From Bacillota bacterium (GTDB taxonomy: Bacteria; Bacillota; Clostridia; Lachnospirales; Lachnospiraceae): DNA of 64,000 nt. The DNA is taken from the NCBI GenBank assembly GCA_023439505.1, contig JAEXNR010000032.1:136336-200335 (forward strand), given 5' to 3'. A program made the translations under genes and the position numbers. Positions 35,724-44,810 of the stretch are shown here, in pieces. Position 1 is the first letter of the stretch; each line of letters begins with the position of its first letter. The notes below the pieces were generated by a model. The model saw nothing but the letters and a program-made list of their open reading frames with translations, searched no databases and was not told where the DNA came from.

Positions 35724-36083
35724 ATGGTAATTATGATGAAGCTGGGGGAAGTGGGATTATTAACCAATGATGTGATAAGGCTGGCTGATTTTTATAAAAC
35801 ATTATTGGGTATTGACAATAACAGTAATGATACAATACATCAAACAATGATAGCAGAGGAAACCATGTTAACGATTTATAATGATGGTACGATAAAAAAT
35901 AATGAGAATCAGAATATGTGCCTTGCATTTACGGTAGATGATATCAATTATGAATATGAGAAAATCGTTAAAATGGGATTGGATGTTATTGAGGAGCCGA
36001 AACGTCGTCCATGGGGAACATGGAATATGAGCTTTCATGATCCGGACAACAATGTGATCTATCTGAGAAGTTTCAATCAATAA
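35724..36083 (+). CDS. Small VOC-family protein
   Basis: A 119-aa protein starting at ATG 35724 behind AAAGGGG. The two half-barrels are recognised in EVGLLTNDVIRLADFYKTLLGI and GTWNMSFHDPDNNVIYLRSF. Unlike its neighbour it lacks the first metal-binding His, and resembles stand-alone binding proteins of the bleomycin-resistance type. Perhaps co-transcribed with the gene before it. Confidence 0.7.
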   Translation: MVIMMKLGEVGLLTNDVIRLADFYKTLLGIDNNSNDTIHQTMIAEETMLTIYNDGTIKNNENQNMCLAFTVDDINYEYEKIVKMGLDVIEEPKRRPWGTWNMSFHDPDNNVIYLRSFNQ

Positions 36084-36157
36084 TTACTGATAGGATAAAT
36101 AAAGGCGTAAAGCAAAGGACCGTAACCATGTAATTGTACTTACTGAAGGAGAATACG

Positions 36158-37414
36158 ATGAACACAATAACTAAACGAATGATAAACGGTATGCTGGCAT
36201 GTTTCATGATAATCAGTTTGCTGTCCCGGAATATGGTCTTTGCAAGTGCGGCCACAGACGCAGCCAAAACCACAGGCACAAACGCGGCTGTATATGAATA
36301 TTCCCCAATGCTGGAGAAGGGAGGGAATATTTATTATATACAGAGAGTGGAGGGCAGGGAATACAGCTATGACATATACCGGCTGGAGGTCGACACGGGG
36401 AATATTACCCGGTTAATATCATCGAAGAGTGATATTCTGGGAATGATGTTTCATAAGGATACCCTGTATTATACCTATTATGACGAAAATGATGTCTATC
36501 GGACCAAATCATATTCCATAAATACCAAAGAAGTAAAGACGATTTGTAATGGATATTTTATAACGCTTGATGATAACAGCATTTATTATACTGTGAGCAA
36601 GGGAAAAGAAACAAAGCTTTATAAAAAAAATTATAACAGCAAAAAGGCTGTTTTGATTTATACCGGCAATATGACCCTGCAGTTTGTGAAAAACCTGGAT
36701 AACAACTTGTATTTTTCTCAATATAATGAGGGGAATTCTAAATTGACGCTTTACACACTGATGCCGGGCAATACAAAGCTCACTGCGGTAACCTCGGATA
36801 AGATTAAGCTGGAAGATACGAGACCCTCATATCCTTTTGTGTCCGATATTGTTAGGCTAAATAAGGATATATACTATCAATACGGCAGGTTGGAAGGCTC
36901 CGGTAACTATTGGTATGGAACTTTAATAAAATTAGCATCCCCCGGCAAAGTGAAATCCGTGATAGCGGAGCAGATGTATGAGGAGCAGATTCATCATAAT
37001 GGCAGCAGTATCTTTTATATTGGAAATGAAAGCAGCGGGAAACAGTATCAATACAATACAAAGACCAATAAGACTTCTACCTATACTTATAAAACCTCAG
37101 GAACGGAAACCTTCAATATGATAGGAGCTGAAACGTATAGCGCAGGAGCGGATGGAAAAGAATGGATTACGGTATATCGCAGTACTTCAGGAACCATCCG
37201 GAGTAAAACTGACAAACCGTTCATCCGTCTTTCTTATCGGCAGGAAGAGGAATATGACTACTATGCCAGTGTAAGAAGATACGGAGACTATTTGCTGATC
37301 CCTGTGACCTGCATGGATTATCGTGATAACAGCAATGGATGGAGAGGGAGAATTGTCGGAGTCTCCTGGTATGTATATGGATCAGACGGTAAATTGCTGG
37401 CTCAGTTTCAATAA
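36158..37414 (+). CDS. Secreted beta-propeller-like protein (DUF5050-like)
   Basis: A 418-aa protein with GAAGGAG before ATG 36158. It has a signal peptide (MINGMLACFMIISLLSRNMVFAS, cleaved near AAA). Afterwards come repeats of the pattern GGNIYYIQR-YDIYRLEVDTGNITRL, DDNSIYYTVS-TKLYKK, DNNLYFSQYN, typical for DUF5050/TolB-like propellers exported by clostridia. No catalytic residues are recognised. A strong terminator follows. Confidence 0.7.
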   Translation: MNTITKRMINGMLACFMIISLLSRNMVFASAATDAAKTTGTNAAVYEYSPMLEKGGNIYYIQRVEGREYSYDIYRLEVDTGNITRLISSKSDILGMMFHKDTLYYTYYDENDVYRTKSYSINTKEVKTICNGYFITLDDNSIYYTVSKGKETKLYKKNYNSKKAVLIYTGNMTLQFVKNLDNNLYFSQYNEGNSKLTLYTLMPGNTKLTAVTSDKIKLEDTRPSYPFVSDIVRLNKDIYYQYGRLEGSGNYWYGTLIKLASPGKVKSVIAEQMYEEQIHHNGSSIFYIGNESSGKQYQYNTKTNKTSTYTYKTSGTETFNMIGAETYSAGADGKEWITVYRSTSGTIRSKTDKPFIRLSYRQEEEYDYYASVRRYGDYLLIPVTCMDYRDNSNGWRGRIVGVSWYVYGSDGKLLAQFQ

Positions 37415-37430
37415 GGAAGGAATGTAAGAC

Positions 37431-37473
37431 AAAAAAACTCCATCATTTAATCGTAAAATGATGGAGTTTTTTT
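37431..37473. terminator. Bidirectional terminator between convergent genes
   Basis: AAAACTCCATCATTT pairs with AAATGATGGAGTTTT with long A- and T-runs, serving the propeller gene and the convergent HAD gene. Confidence 0.9.
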
Positions 37474-37477
37474 CGTT

Positions 37478-38302
37478 CTAAATTGATAGAGGAGTCAATA
37501 GTCCCAGCGATTCGATGGCGTGGGCGATTCCGTCCTCGTCGTTTGACAGCGTAATATAATCAGCGGCTTGTTTAACGATATCCCTTGCGTTCTTCATGGC
37601 GACACCAAGTCCGGCGTATTTTAACATAGAGAGGTCGTTATAGCTATCACCGCAGGCCATAATATCCTTCGGTTCCAGGTTGAGATGTCCGGCCAGCATA
37701 CTAAGGGAATAAGCCTTATCAATACTCTTGGGCATAATCTCGAGAAAATAAGGTTCTGACCGGAAGACATTAAAACGCTCTCCAAGGGCGGAGGCTATGA
37801 TTTTTTCAACCCCGGCCAGATGTCCCTCCTCCTGAACTATGAGACATTTGGGAATGGGAAAGTCTATGTATCCGGTGAAGGAATCAATCTGTTTTACCTT
37901 CATCTTTGTAATGAAAGCTTCTTTGAGTACATAGGGATCATCGGGGGTCTCCGTTATAATAGAATCCTCCTCGTAGGACAATATATTGCAGTTATTGTCT
38001 TTGGCCAGAGGATAGAGAATGCCTGGAGCATTCTCATCCAGCAGATCCTGATAGATGACCTTTTGGCTGCCAACATCCTGTACATAACCGCCGTTGAAGG
38101 AAAGAATATAGCCGCCATAGACATCCAGCTTAAGCTCTTTTGCAAGGGGAAGCACTCCGTAAGTGGGACGGCCGGAAGCCAAAGCAATTTTTACTCCCTG
38201 CTTTTGCAGCTGAATCAAAATATTTCTGGTTCTCGTTGTAATTATTTTATTGGAATTAGTCAAGGTCCCGTCAATATCCAAAGCTAAAAGTTTGTATCTC
38301 AT
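37478..38302 (-). CDS. Cof-type HAD-superfamily phosphatase
   Basis: A 274-aa hydrolase read leftwards. Motif I is LLALDIDGTLTNSN (nucleophile D8-region), motif II is LASGRPT, motif III includes K in DKAYSL, and motif IV is MACGDSYNDLSML. The large C2 cap between motifs II and III places it in the Cof/YidA subfamily, which dephosphorylates sugar phosphates and cofactors such as pyridoxal or flavin phosphates. Its start ATG is at 38302, and a shared promoter region of about 380 bases separates it from rpoN. Confidence 0.8.
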   Translation of the reverse strand: MRYKLLALDIDGTLTNSNKIITTRTRNILIQLQKQGVKIALASGRPTYGVLPLAKELKLDVYGGYILSFNGGYVQDVGSQKVIYQDLLDENAPGILYPLAKDNNCNILSYEEDSIITETPDDPYVLKEAFITKMKVKQIDSFTGYIDFPIPKCLIVQEEGHLAGVEKIIASALGERFNVFRSEPYFLEIMPKSIDKAYSLSMLAGHLNLEPKDIMACGDSYNDLSMLKYAGLGVAMKNARDIVKQAADYITLSNDEDGIAHAIESLGLLTPLSI

Positions 38303-38684
38303 CAGTAATTTCCTCGTCGTTCTCTCTTTTCAAGTTGTAATGATACCCTTAACCGGTCAAAGACGGTGTAATATGTTCGTTAATGGACGGTCATGGGCGA
38401 AATGCTTCTTTATTATATCAGAATCCGCGAGAAGTTCAAATTATTGTTTTATGGAAATGCAGGAAAAAAGCCTGTCATTTCATCATGTTTCCATATTATA
38501 CAAATATATGGAAGGGAGGAAGAAAAAACAGCATCTATCTTGATTCTTTGGTGATATGTTATAATAAAACCAGAGATAAAAATTAAAAAATAGATTGATT
38601 ATACAATAAGAAGTAGATATAATGAGGGAATGCGTAAAATGACAACCCTAAGTGGAATTACCTTTCAGCAGAGGAGCTGGTTAT
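38303..38684. promoter_or_regulatory. Divergent intergenic region between HAD gene and rpoN
   Basis: The gap is about 380 bases and holds no convincing gene. TTATAAT near 38560 may be the -10 box of rpoN. GAGGAG at 38669 is its ribosome binding site. No repeated sequences or TGAAACA sites are visible here. Confidence 0.3.
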
Positions 38685-40025
38685 ATGGACCTTAATTATT
38701 TTGTAACGTTAGAGCAAAAACAGCATATGGCCCAGTCACAAATTCAATCCCTTGAAATACTTGCACTGTGTAATGCCGAGCTGGATTCTTTTTTACAAAA
38801 TGAATATATGGAAAATCCGCTGATGGAATATTCGGCTTCAAAAGAAGTTCCCGACAGAGAAGATGAATTCCATGACCGGTACGAGAAACAGGCAGCCGGA
38901 ATGGAGGGCTATGAGGAAAGAGAAGATAAGGAACAGAGATCTGAGATAGCGGCACAAGAAAGCATAGAGATTAAAAATTATCTAAAGAGTCAGATAGACC
39001 ATAAGAGATATAATCAAACTGAGTTAAGCACCATAGAGTTTCTGTTTGACTGCCTGGACGACAACGGATTTTTTACCACGCCTGCACAGGACATTGCAAA
39101 CATGATTCATGTAAAAACAGAAATTGTAGAGAAGTGTCTGTCAGAGTTACAGCAGCTGGAGCCCTATGGCATATTTGCACCCGACCTCTCCCAATGTCTG
39201 TTAAGACAACTGGAAGTACTTGGTGTTGATAATGAAGAGATTCGGCTGATGGTCAGGAATCACTTAGCGGATATTTCTGAGGGAAAGATAAGTAAGATCT
39301 CCAGAGCCTTGAAGCTCTCCTCCTTACAGGTTAGAAAATATATAGCCCTGATTGTGAAGCTGCATCCAAGACCACTGGCAGGGTTCCAATCGGAAAAAAC
39401 AATGTATATTATTCCGGATATCATATTTTCTTATCAGGACAGAGAATGGAAGATTGTTTTAAATGATAACTGGATGGGAAATTACAGCCTGAATGATTAT
39501 TATCTGAGAATGATGCAGGAAACAAAGGATCAGGAATTGCAGGAGTATTTTAGAAGCAAGCTGGAGCGGGCCAGATTTATATTGAATTGTATGGAACAGC
39601 GTCGGAAAACATTGCTGCAGATATCAGAAACGGTATTAGGGATGCAAGAAAAGTATTTCATGGGGAAAGAAGAAGCAAGACCGATGACGATGAACGAGGT
39701 TGCAAATCGTATGGGGATTCATGTGTCCACGGTAAGCAGGGCGATGAAAGGAAAATACATTCAATTTCCCAAAGGAACGATAGTCTTAAAATCACTCTTT
39801 GCAACAGCAGTAGCAAAAAATAACAATGAAGAGGCTAATACCCCGGCACAGATTAAGCTAATCATTAAGAAAATGATTGAGCAGGAAGATAAGAAAAGAC
39901 CCTATAGTGATCAGACCTTAATGCAATTACTTAAGGAAAAGGGAATCTGTGTGTCAAGAAGAGTGGTAGCAAAGTATAGAGAAGAGCTTGGTATCAAGGG
40001 CAGCTTTGAAAGAAAAGATATATAA
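38685..40025 (+). CDS. rpoN: RNA polymerase sigma-54 factor
   Basis: A 446-aa protein (ATG 38685, RBS GAGGAG; an upstream in-frame GTG at 38652 has none). Region I is glutamine-rich at the N-terminus (TLEQKQHMAQSQIQSLEILALCNAEL), followed by the acidic linker, the core-binding domain and the HTH (MTMNEVANRMGIHVSTVSRAMKGKYIQFPKGT). The RpoN box is SRRVVAKYREELGI near the C-terminus. It enables transcription from -24/-12 promoters in response to enhancer-binding activators. Unusually, it directly precedes an operon with such promoters and their likely activator, suggesting local use as well as global function. Confidence 0.9.
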   Translation: MDLNYFVTLEQKQHMAQSQIQSLEILALCNAELDSFLQNEYMENPLMEYSASKEVPDREDEFHDRYEKQAAGMEGYEEREDKEQRSEIAAQESIEIKNYLKSQIDHKRYNQTELSTIEFLFDCLDDNGFFTTPAQDIANMIHVKTEIVEKCLSELQQLEPYGIFAPDLSQCLLRQLEVLGVDNEEIRLMVRNHLADISEGKISKISRALKLSSLQVRKYIALIVKLHPRPLAGFQSEKTMYIIPDIIFSYQDREWKIVLNDNWMGNYSLNDYYLRMMQETKDQELQEYFRSKLERARFILNCMEQRRKTLLQISETVLGMQEKYFMGKEEARPMTMNEVANRMGIHVSTVSRAMKGKYIQFPKGTIVLKSLFATAVAKNNNEEANTPAQIKLIIKKMIEQEDKKRPYSDQTLMQLLKEKGICVSRRVVAKYREELGIKGSFERKDI

Positions 40026-40335
40026 ATAATGTTATCTCGGTTATGTCAATGACTGTTGTAGGTAATCAGCTTCGGTTTGATTATTTACAACAGTTTTTAA
40101 CATTATGAAACAAAATGAAACATAGCAACAATTTGAACAGTAAATGAAACAATTTATTGGGAATGTAACACGGATATGAAATGAAAATCAAAGATACCAA
40201 ACAGGAAAGGAAGCACCTAACGAATTAAATTGGGATTTCATATGATTTATTCCACAAAAAAGTCAAATAATAATAGTTGGCATGACTTTTGCTTTATAGC
40301 TATGTATAAAGATTTTACCGAGAAAGGAAGTAAAT
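40026..40335 (+). promoter_or_regulatory. Control region of the first sugar-acid operon
   Basis: 310 bases. TGAAACA occurs at 40106 and 40116, ten bases apart, with TTGAAC at 40133 and TGAAACA at 40145. The -24/-12 element TGGCATGACTTTTGCT is at 40278-40293, with GG and GC 12 bases apart as in sigma-54 promoters. The TGAAACA repeats, 130-170 bases upstream, are enhancer-like activator sites. Confidence 0.75.
40278..40293 (+). promoter_or_regulatory. Sigma-54 (-24/-12) promoter 1
   Basis: TGGCATGACTTTTGCT fits the consensus TGGCACG-N4-TTGCA; GG is at 40279-40280 and GC at 40291-40292. It lies 43 bases before the start codon of the PdxA-like gene. Confidence 0.85.
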
Positions 40336-41340
40336 ATGAACAAGAAACCAATTATAGGAATGATTTTAGGTGATGCCGCGGGCGTAGGTCCCGAGATTAT
40401 AGCAAAACTTGCCGCTGAGAACTTTTATGAAACATATTGCAGACCGGTAATACTGGGTGATTATCGGGTCTTTCAAAGAGCGGAAGAGATCATTGGGGCA
40501 AGGATTCCGGTTCAGATCATTGATCAGGTTGCAGATGCAACCTGGGAAGAGGGGATTCCGGTATTGGATCAGAAGGATCTGGACCCTGCGGATGTGCCCT
40601 TCTCAAAGATCAGCTGTGAAAGCGGAAAAGTGTGCCTTGATTTATTAACACTTGGTGTAAAGCTGTATCAGGCGAAAGAAATTGACGGTTTTTGCTTTGC
40701 GCCGCTGAATAAGGCTGCGATGATCCAGGCAGGCTGCAAGTTCGAGAGTGAACACCACTTCATGGCTAACTTGTTTGAGCATACCGCACCATTTGGCGAG
40801 ATTAATGTGCTGGGAGATTTATGGACAACCAGGACAACCAGCCATATACCGATTGCCAAGGTAAGTGAAGACTTAAGCGTTCGAAGCATTATGAGAGCGA
40901 TGACACTTGCTAACACCACCTTAAAGAATTCCGGTATCGAGAAACCGAGATTAGGAGTTGCGGCCTTAAACCCCCATGCCGGAGAAGGCGGCAAGTGCGG
41001 AAGAGAAGAAGTGGATGTCATTACACCGGCGATTGAGGAAGCGAATAAGAATGGTATTGACGCAAAGGGCCCCTATCCTTCAGACATTTTATTTATAAAA
41101 GCATTTGAGGGTGAGTTTGACGGAGTTGTTACGATGTATCATGATCAGGGACAGATTGCTCTTAAGTTAAAAGGTTTTGATCAGGGAATAACAATAGCTG
41201 GAGGACTTCCGGCACCAATTGTAACCTGTGCACATGGAACAGCTTATGATATCGCCGGAAAAGGAATTGTAAAAACATCAGCATTTGAAAATGCCGTGAA
41301 GATGGCATCTAAGATGGCACTACATATTCGAAGAGACTAA
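40336..41340 (+). CDS. PdxA2-like 4-phospho-tetronate dehydrogenase family protein
   Basis: A 334-aa metal- and NAD-dependent enzyme of the PdxA family (GDAAGVGPEIIAKL; HHFMANLF; RTTSHIPIAKVSEDL; NPHAGEGGKCGREE; MYHDQGQIALKLKGF; HGTAYDIAGKG). Conserved histidines for the metal are in HHF, SHIP and YHDQ. Classical PdxA makes a vitamin B6 precursor; the PdxA2 group oxidises 4-phospho-D-threonate or erythronate. The location at the head of a transporter operon under sigma-54 control supports a catabolic PdxA2-like role. The usual DUF1537 kinase partner is not present. Confidence 0.8.
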   Translation: MNKKPIIGMILGDAAGVGPEIIAKLAAENFYETYCRPVILGDYRVFQRAEEIIGARIPVQIIDQVADATWEEGIPVLDQKDLDPADVPFSKISCESGKVCLDLLTLGVKLYQAKEIDGFCFAPLNKAAMIQAGCKFESEHHFMANLFEHTAPFGEINVLGDLWTTRTTSHIPIAKVSEDLSVRSIMRAMTLANTTLKNSGIEKPRLGVAALNPHAGEGGKCGREEVDVITPAIEEANKNGIDAKGPYPSDILFIKAFEGEFDGVVTMYHDQGQIALKLKGFDQGITIAGGLPAPIVTCAHGTAYDIAGKGIVKTSAFENAVKMASKMALHIRRD

Positions 41341-41360
41341 AGAAAGGCAGGAGAAGGTAA

Positions 41361-41810
41361 GTGAAAGGTATTCAAACTAAACGGTTAGTACCGCTGATCT
41401 TCATTGTTATGGGTGTGGTTTACGCGGTCATGGGATTTACCAAACTCGGATTTTGGGATTCGGTTGATGGGCCAAGGCCAGGGTTTTTCCCATCTATTAT
41501 GGCAGTAGTTATGGTGATCACCAGCCTGGTTGCATTGCTGCAATCCTTTAAGAATACAGAGAAAGTAGTTTTTAAACCGGAAGAATTACTGGTGATTGCA
41601 GGTGGAATCGGAATATTTGCTGCGACATTTATCATTGGATTAATTCCGACCTTATTCTTATATGTCATACTGTGGCTGAAGATAGTTGAAAAGACGAGTT
41701 GGAAGGCAACGCTTATTATTCTTGCAGTTGTTGCTTTTATTACCCTGGGTGTGTTCGGAATGTGGCTTGGCGTTCAGTTTCCCATGGGGCTGTTTGAAAA
41801 TATCTTATAA
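41361..41810 (+). CDS. Tripartite tricarboxylate transporter small membrane subunit (TctB)
   Basis: A 149-aa protein starting at GTG 41361 behind GGAGAAGG, 20 bases after the previous stop. It has four hydrophobic segments (LVPLIFIVMGVVYAVMGF; PSIMAVVMVITSLVALL; LLVIAGGIGIFAATFIIGLI; ATLIILAVVAFITLGVFG), as in TctB subunits, which pair with the large TctA permease. Confidence 0.8.
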   Translation: MKGIQTKRLVPLIFIVMGVVYAVMGFTKLGFWDSVDGPRPGFFPSIMAVVMVITSLVALLQSFKNTEKVVFKPEELLVIAGGIGIFAATFIIGLIPTLFLYVILWLKIVEKTSWKATLIILAVVAFITLGVFGMWLGVQFPMGLFENIL

Positions 41811-41828
41811 GAAAGGAGGAAATGATCA

Positions 41829-43349
41829 ATGGAAAATTTGGAACTATTATTCAGAGGATTTACAGTTGCACTAACACCGGGAAATGTAGGAGCTGCCTTG
41901 ATGGGTGCCATATTGGGACTTGTGGTAGGTGCCATGCCGGGGATTGGAAGTTTGGCAGGAGTAGCCCTATTGCTGCCACTGACGTATAAGTTTAATCCCA
42001 CTACGGCAATTATTATGCTGGGTGCACTTTATTATTCCAACATGTACGGAGGAAGTTTTAGTGCCATCTTATTAAATATTCCGGGAGATTCCCCGGCGGT
42101 TATGACGGCGCTGGACGGATATCCCATGGCTAAGAAGAAGAAACGGCCCGGACAGGCTTTGTTTACTGCCAACATGGCATCCTTTACCGGGGGTACGATT
42201 GGCATCATCATTCTTACCTTTGCGGGTCCGGCCCTTGCCAATGTTGGGTTAAAATTCGGTCCGTCTGAGATGACTGCAATCTTATTGATCGCCATGACAT
42301 CAATCAGCTGGCTGGTTGGAGAAAACCCGATCAAAGGTGTTGTTATAACCATGTTTGGTATTTTACTGGCGAGTATGGGAATGGATACCTTGTCGGGAGC
42401 ACCCAGATATGACTTTGGCAGTATGTATCTGCTGGGTGGAATTCCGTTTACCCCCTTTGTTATCGGTACGGTAGGATTCTCCCAGGTAATCAGTCTGATC
42501 AATGAAAGATATGCTGAATCAAAGCATGAAAAGGTCACAACAAAGCTCTCCATACGCTCCAGTTTGCTGACCAGGCATGATTTTAGAAGATTATTGCCTC
42601 CGGCAATACGTTCAGGTTTTCTCGGAACCTTTGTAGGCGTGTTACCGGGCGCAGGAGCAACAACAGGCTCTTTTATGGGATATGCCGTACAAAAGAAGTT
42701 TAAGAGTGAAGAACCGTTGGGAACCGGAGCCGTGGAAGGAATTGCGGCTTGTGAAGCGGCTAATAATGCGGCAGCGGCAGGCGCCTTCGCACCGCTTCTG
42801 GCACTCGGTATTCCGGGATCCGGAACAGGAGCTGTATTGCTTGGTGGATTAATGATGTGGGGACTAAATCCAGGACCTCTTCTGTTCCAGAACTCACCTG
42901 ATTTTGCCTGGGGTCTGATCGCATCCTTATTCTTATCCAATATATTGACACTTGTTGTAGCGATTTTGGTAATTCCCTACTTATTAAAAATATTGTCCGT
43001 ACCTGTAAAGTACATGATTCCGATTATCACAGTGGTCTGTGTTGTTGGATCCTATAGCTCCAGCAATTCCATGTACGGCGTATTGATTATGTTTTTATCC
43101 GGTATTTTAGGATATTTCCTGATTAAGAATGATTATCCTACAGCACCGATGCTATTGTCCTTTGTACTTGCTCCGTTGTTGGAGTCAAACATGAGAAAAG
43201 CATTTATTATATCGGGAGGAAGTCTTAACATCTTCTTTACCAGACCGATAACCTGTGTCCTGATGATCTTCTTCCTTTCGCTGATTATTGTACCCATCAT
43301 AAAAAGTGTGATACGTAGGCCGAAAAAAGCGGGGAAAGAGCAGACATAA
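41829..43349 (+). CDS. Tripartite tricarboxylate transporter large permease subunit (TctA)
   Basis: A 506-aa permease with AAAGGAGGAA before its ATG. About eleven membrane segments. Typical TctA blocks are GNVGAALMGAILGLVVGAMPGIGSLAG, NMYGGSFSAILLNIPGDSPAVMTALDGYPMAKK and GFLGTFVGVLPGAGATTGSFMGYAVQKK, GLNPGPLLFQ. It forms the sodium- or proton-driven channel for an organic or sugar acid delivered by the binding protein encoded next. A weak ATAATAAA/TTTATTAT inverted repeat lies between it and the next gene. Confidence 0.85.
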   Translation: MENLELLFRGFTVALTPGNVGAALMGAILGLVVGAMPGIGSLAGVALLLPLTYKFNPTTAIIMLGALYYSNMYGGSFSAILLNIPGDSPAVMTALDGYPMAKKKKRPGQALFTANMASFTGGTIGIIILTFAGPALANVGLKFGPSEMTAILLIAMTSISWLVGENPIKGVVITMFGILLASMGMDTLSGAPRYDFGSMYLLGGIPFTPFVIGTVGFSQVISLINERYAESKHEKVTTKLSIRSSLLTRHDFRRLLPPAIRSGFLGTFVGVLPGAGATTGSFMGYAVQKKFKSEEPLGTGAVEGIAACEAANNAAAAGAFAPLLALGIPGSGTGAVLLGGLMMWGLNPGPLLFQNSPDFAWGLIASLFLSNILTLVVAILVIPYLLKILSVPVKYMIPIITVVCVVGSYSSSNSMYGVLIMFLSGILGYFLIKNDYPTAPMLLSFVLAPLLESNMRKAFIISGGSLNIFFTRPITCVLMIFFLSLIIVPIIKSVIRRPKKAGKEQT

Positions 43350-43431
43350 TAAAGCGGCGAACCTGTGTTTTATTATCCTTATCGAGTTATTTTAACAACG
43401 AAACTATATAATTAAACTTTGGGAGGTAACT

Positions 43432-44415
43432 ATGAAAAAGAAGGCAGTAGTTTTATTGGCAGTATTAATGGTTTTATCAACAATCATGACGGGATGTGGA
43501 AGCAAAAGCGGTTCCAAGGAATATAAACCGTCATCCACAATCAATTGGACGGTAACAAGCAGTCCGGGCGGCGGAAGTGATATCTTCACAAGAATGATCG
43601 GTGACATCATGACCAAGGAAAAACTGGTTGACGGAACAATCGTTGTAACCAACAAGACAGACGGCAACGGTGAGATTGGAAGAAATGAGACTGCAAATTT
43701 AAAGGGTGATAAGGCGAATAATACCCTGTTAACCTTTAATAGCGGAGATTTAATGCCCATGGTAGAGAATACGAAAAACCGGTCCTCTAATTTTAAGATC
43801 ATTGCCATTATGGCGGTAGACAAACAGCTTCTCTTTAAACATGAGAAAACAAAATATGCTGATTTCCAGGCGGCTATTTCTGCGGCAAAGAACGGGGAGA
43901 CGATTGTAATCGGTGGATCTAAGGGTGATGATGTTGCTACTTACACAGCGATGATTAATGAGATCGGAATTTCTCCGGATGTGATGAAATATATTACATA
44001 CAATTCTACCGGAGATGCGATTACAGCAGCACTTGGCGGACATGTTGACTTTGTTATTTCAAAACCTGCAGCAGCAACGGAATACGTGGCAGCAGGTTCT
44101 CTGATCCCTGTACTGGCACTTTCCAATGAAAGATATACAGGAGATCTTGCAGACGCACCTACGCTTGGCGAAATCGGCGGATATGATAATGTTGAGGTTC
44201 CGATCTGGCGCGGTGTTGCTGCATCTGCTGACATGAGTGATGAAGCGGTTGCATTCTGGACAGATGCACTGAAGAAGGTATCCGAATCCGATCAATGGAA
44301 GACGGATTATATTGAGAAGAATAAGTTGATTCCTAACTATTTGGATGCTGCGGCTGCTACAAAATACGTAACAGAGTATGAGAAAGATTATATGGATGCA
44401 AAAGGAATAAAGTAA
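43432..44415 (+). CDS. Tripartite tricarboxylate transporter substrate-binding lipoprotein (TctC)
   Basis: A 327-aa protein with a lipoprotein signal (VLMVLSTIMTGCGSK, Cys at about residue 22) behind GGGAGG. The Bug-family fold is seen in INWTVTSSPGGGSDIFTRMIGDIM at the start, AAATEYVAAGSLIPVLALSNERY and RGVAASADMSDEAVAFWTDALKK. It captures the substrate and presents it to TctA/B. The ligand of the family is usually an anionic carboxylate. A strong terminator follows, closing the first operon. Confidence 0.85.
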   Translation: MKKKAVVLLAVLMVLSTIMTGCGSKSGSKEYKPSSTINWTVTSSPGGGSDIFTRMIGDIMTKEKLVDGTIVVTNKTDGNGEIGRNETANLKGDKANNTLLTFNSGDLMPMVENTKNRSSNFKIIAIMAVDKQLLFKHEKTKYADFQAAISAAKNGETIVIGGSKGDDVATYTAMINEIGISPDVMKYITYNSTGDAITAALGGHVDFVISKPAAATEYVAAGSLIPVLALSNERYTGDLADAPTLGEIGGYDNVEVPIWRGVAASADMSDEAVAFWTDALKKVSESDQWKTDYIEKNKLIPNYLDAAAATKYVTEYEKDYMDAKGIK

Positions 44416-44420
44416 AATAA

Positions 44421-44459
44421 AAAAGGCTGCCCTTCTGAAATGAAGGGCAGCTTTTTTTT
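44421..44459 (+). terminator. Intrinsic terminator of the tct operon
   Basis: GGCTGCCCTTC and GAAGGGCAGC form a ten-base stem around TGAAAT with a run of eight or more T. Confidence 0.9.
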
Positions 44460-44810
44460 AAAAGTTCGTTCTACCTTATCAGAACCATAAGAGAGGTACA
44501 GAACACTTAGTCACAGGGTTGACAAAAGCGCAGAAAGATGGGTGATCCGGATATGCAGTACGGCATTGGCAGTATGGAGGATTATGATGAAACGTTATGA
44601 AACACATTTGAACGCTTAATATGAAACATTATGAAACATAAAATAAGAATGGAACATATGCGTGTAGGAACCATCACAATCTGAAGAGAAACAGGGAGGA
44701 TTTTAAGTACCAGGATTTGAAGTGAGAGGTTGGCATGAAAATTGCTTATTACATAATATAAGATATAAGAAACAGAGAACGACAGATAAAAGAAAGGATG
44801 TGCCGTAATT
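44460..44810 (+). promoter_or_regulatory. Control region of the second sugar-acid operon
   Basis: 350 bases. TGAAAC at 44588 and 44598 and again TGAAACA at 44622 and 44632 form two pairs, each spaced 10 bases, with TTGAAC at 44608 between them. The -24/-12 promoter follows at 44731. The layout parallels 40106-40293, indicating a common regulator. Confidence 0.75.
44731..44746 (+). promoter_or_regulatory. Sigma-54 (-24/-12) promoter 2
   Basis: TGGCATGAAAATTGCT: GG at 44732-44733 and GC at 44744-44745, 12 bases apart, with TTGC as in promoter 1. It lies 65 bases before the start of the first gene of the second operon. Confidence 0.85.

Noticed and set aside
37820..38287. 155-codon plus-strand frame inside the HAD gene
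   Set aside because: It is antisense to a complete Cof-type phosphatase with all four motifs; no ribosome binding site.
42032..42940. 302-codon open frame on the minus strand
   Set aside because: It lies opposite the tctA gene, whose membrane helices and family motifs are unmistakable; the antisense frame has no ribosome binding site and shows no family features.
43348..43376. ATAATAAA/TTTATTAT hairpin between tctA and tctC as terminator
   Set aside because: The stem is all A/T and has no T-run after it; at most it affects mRNA processing.
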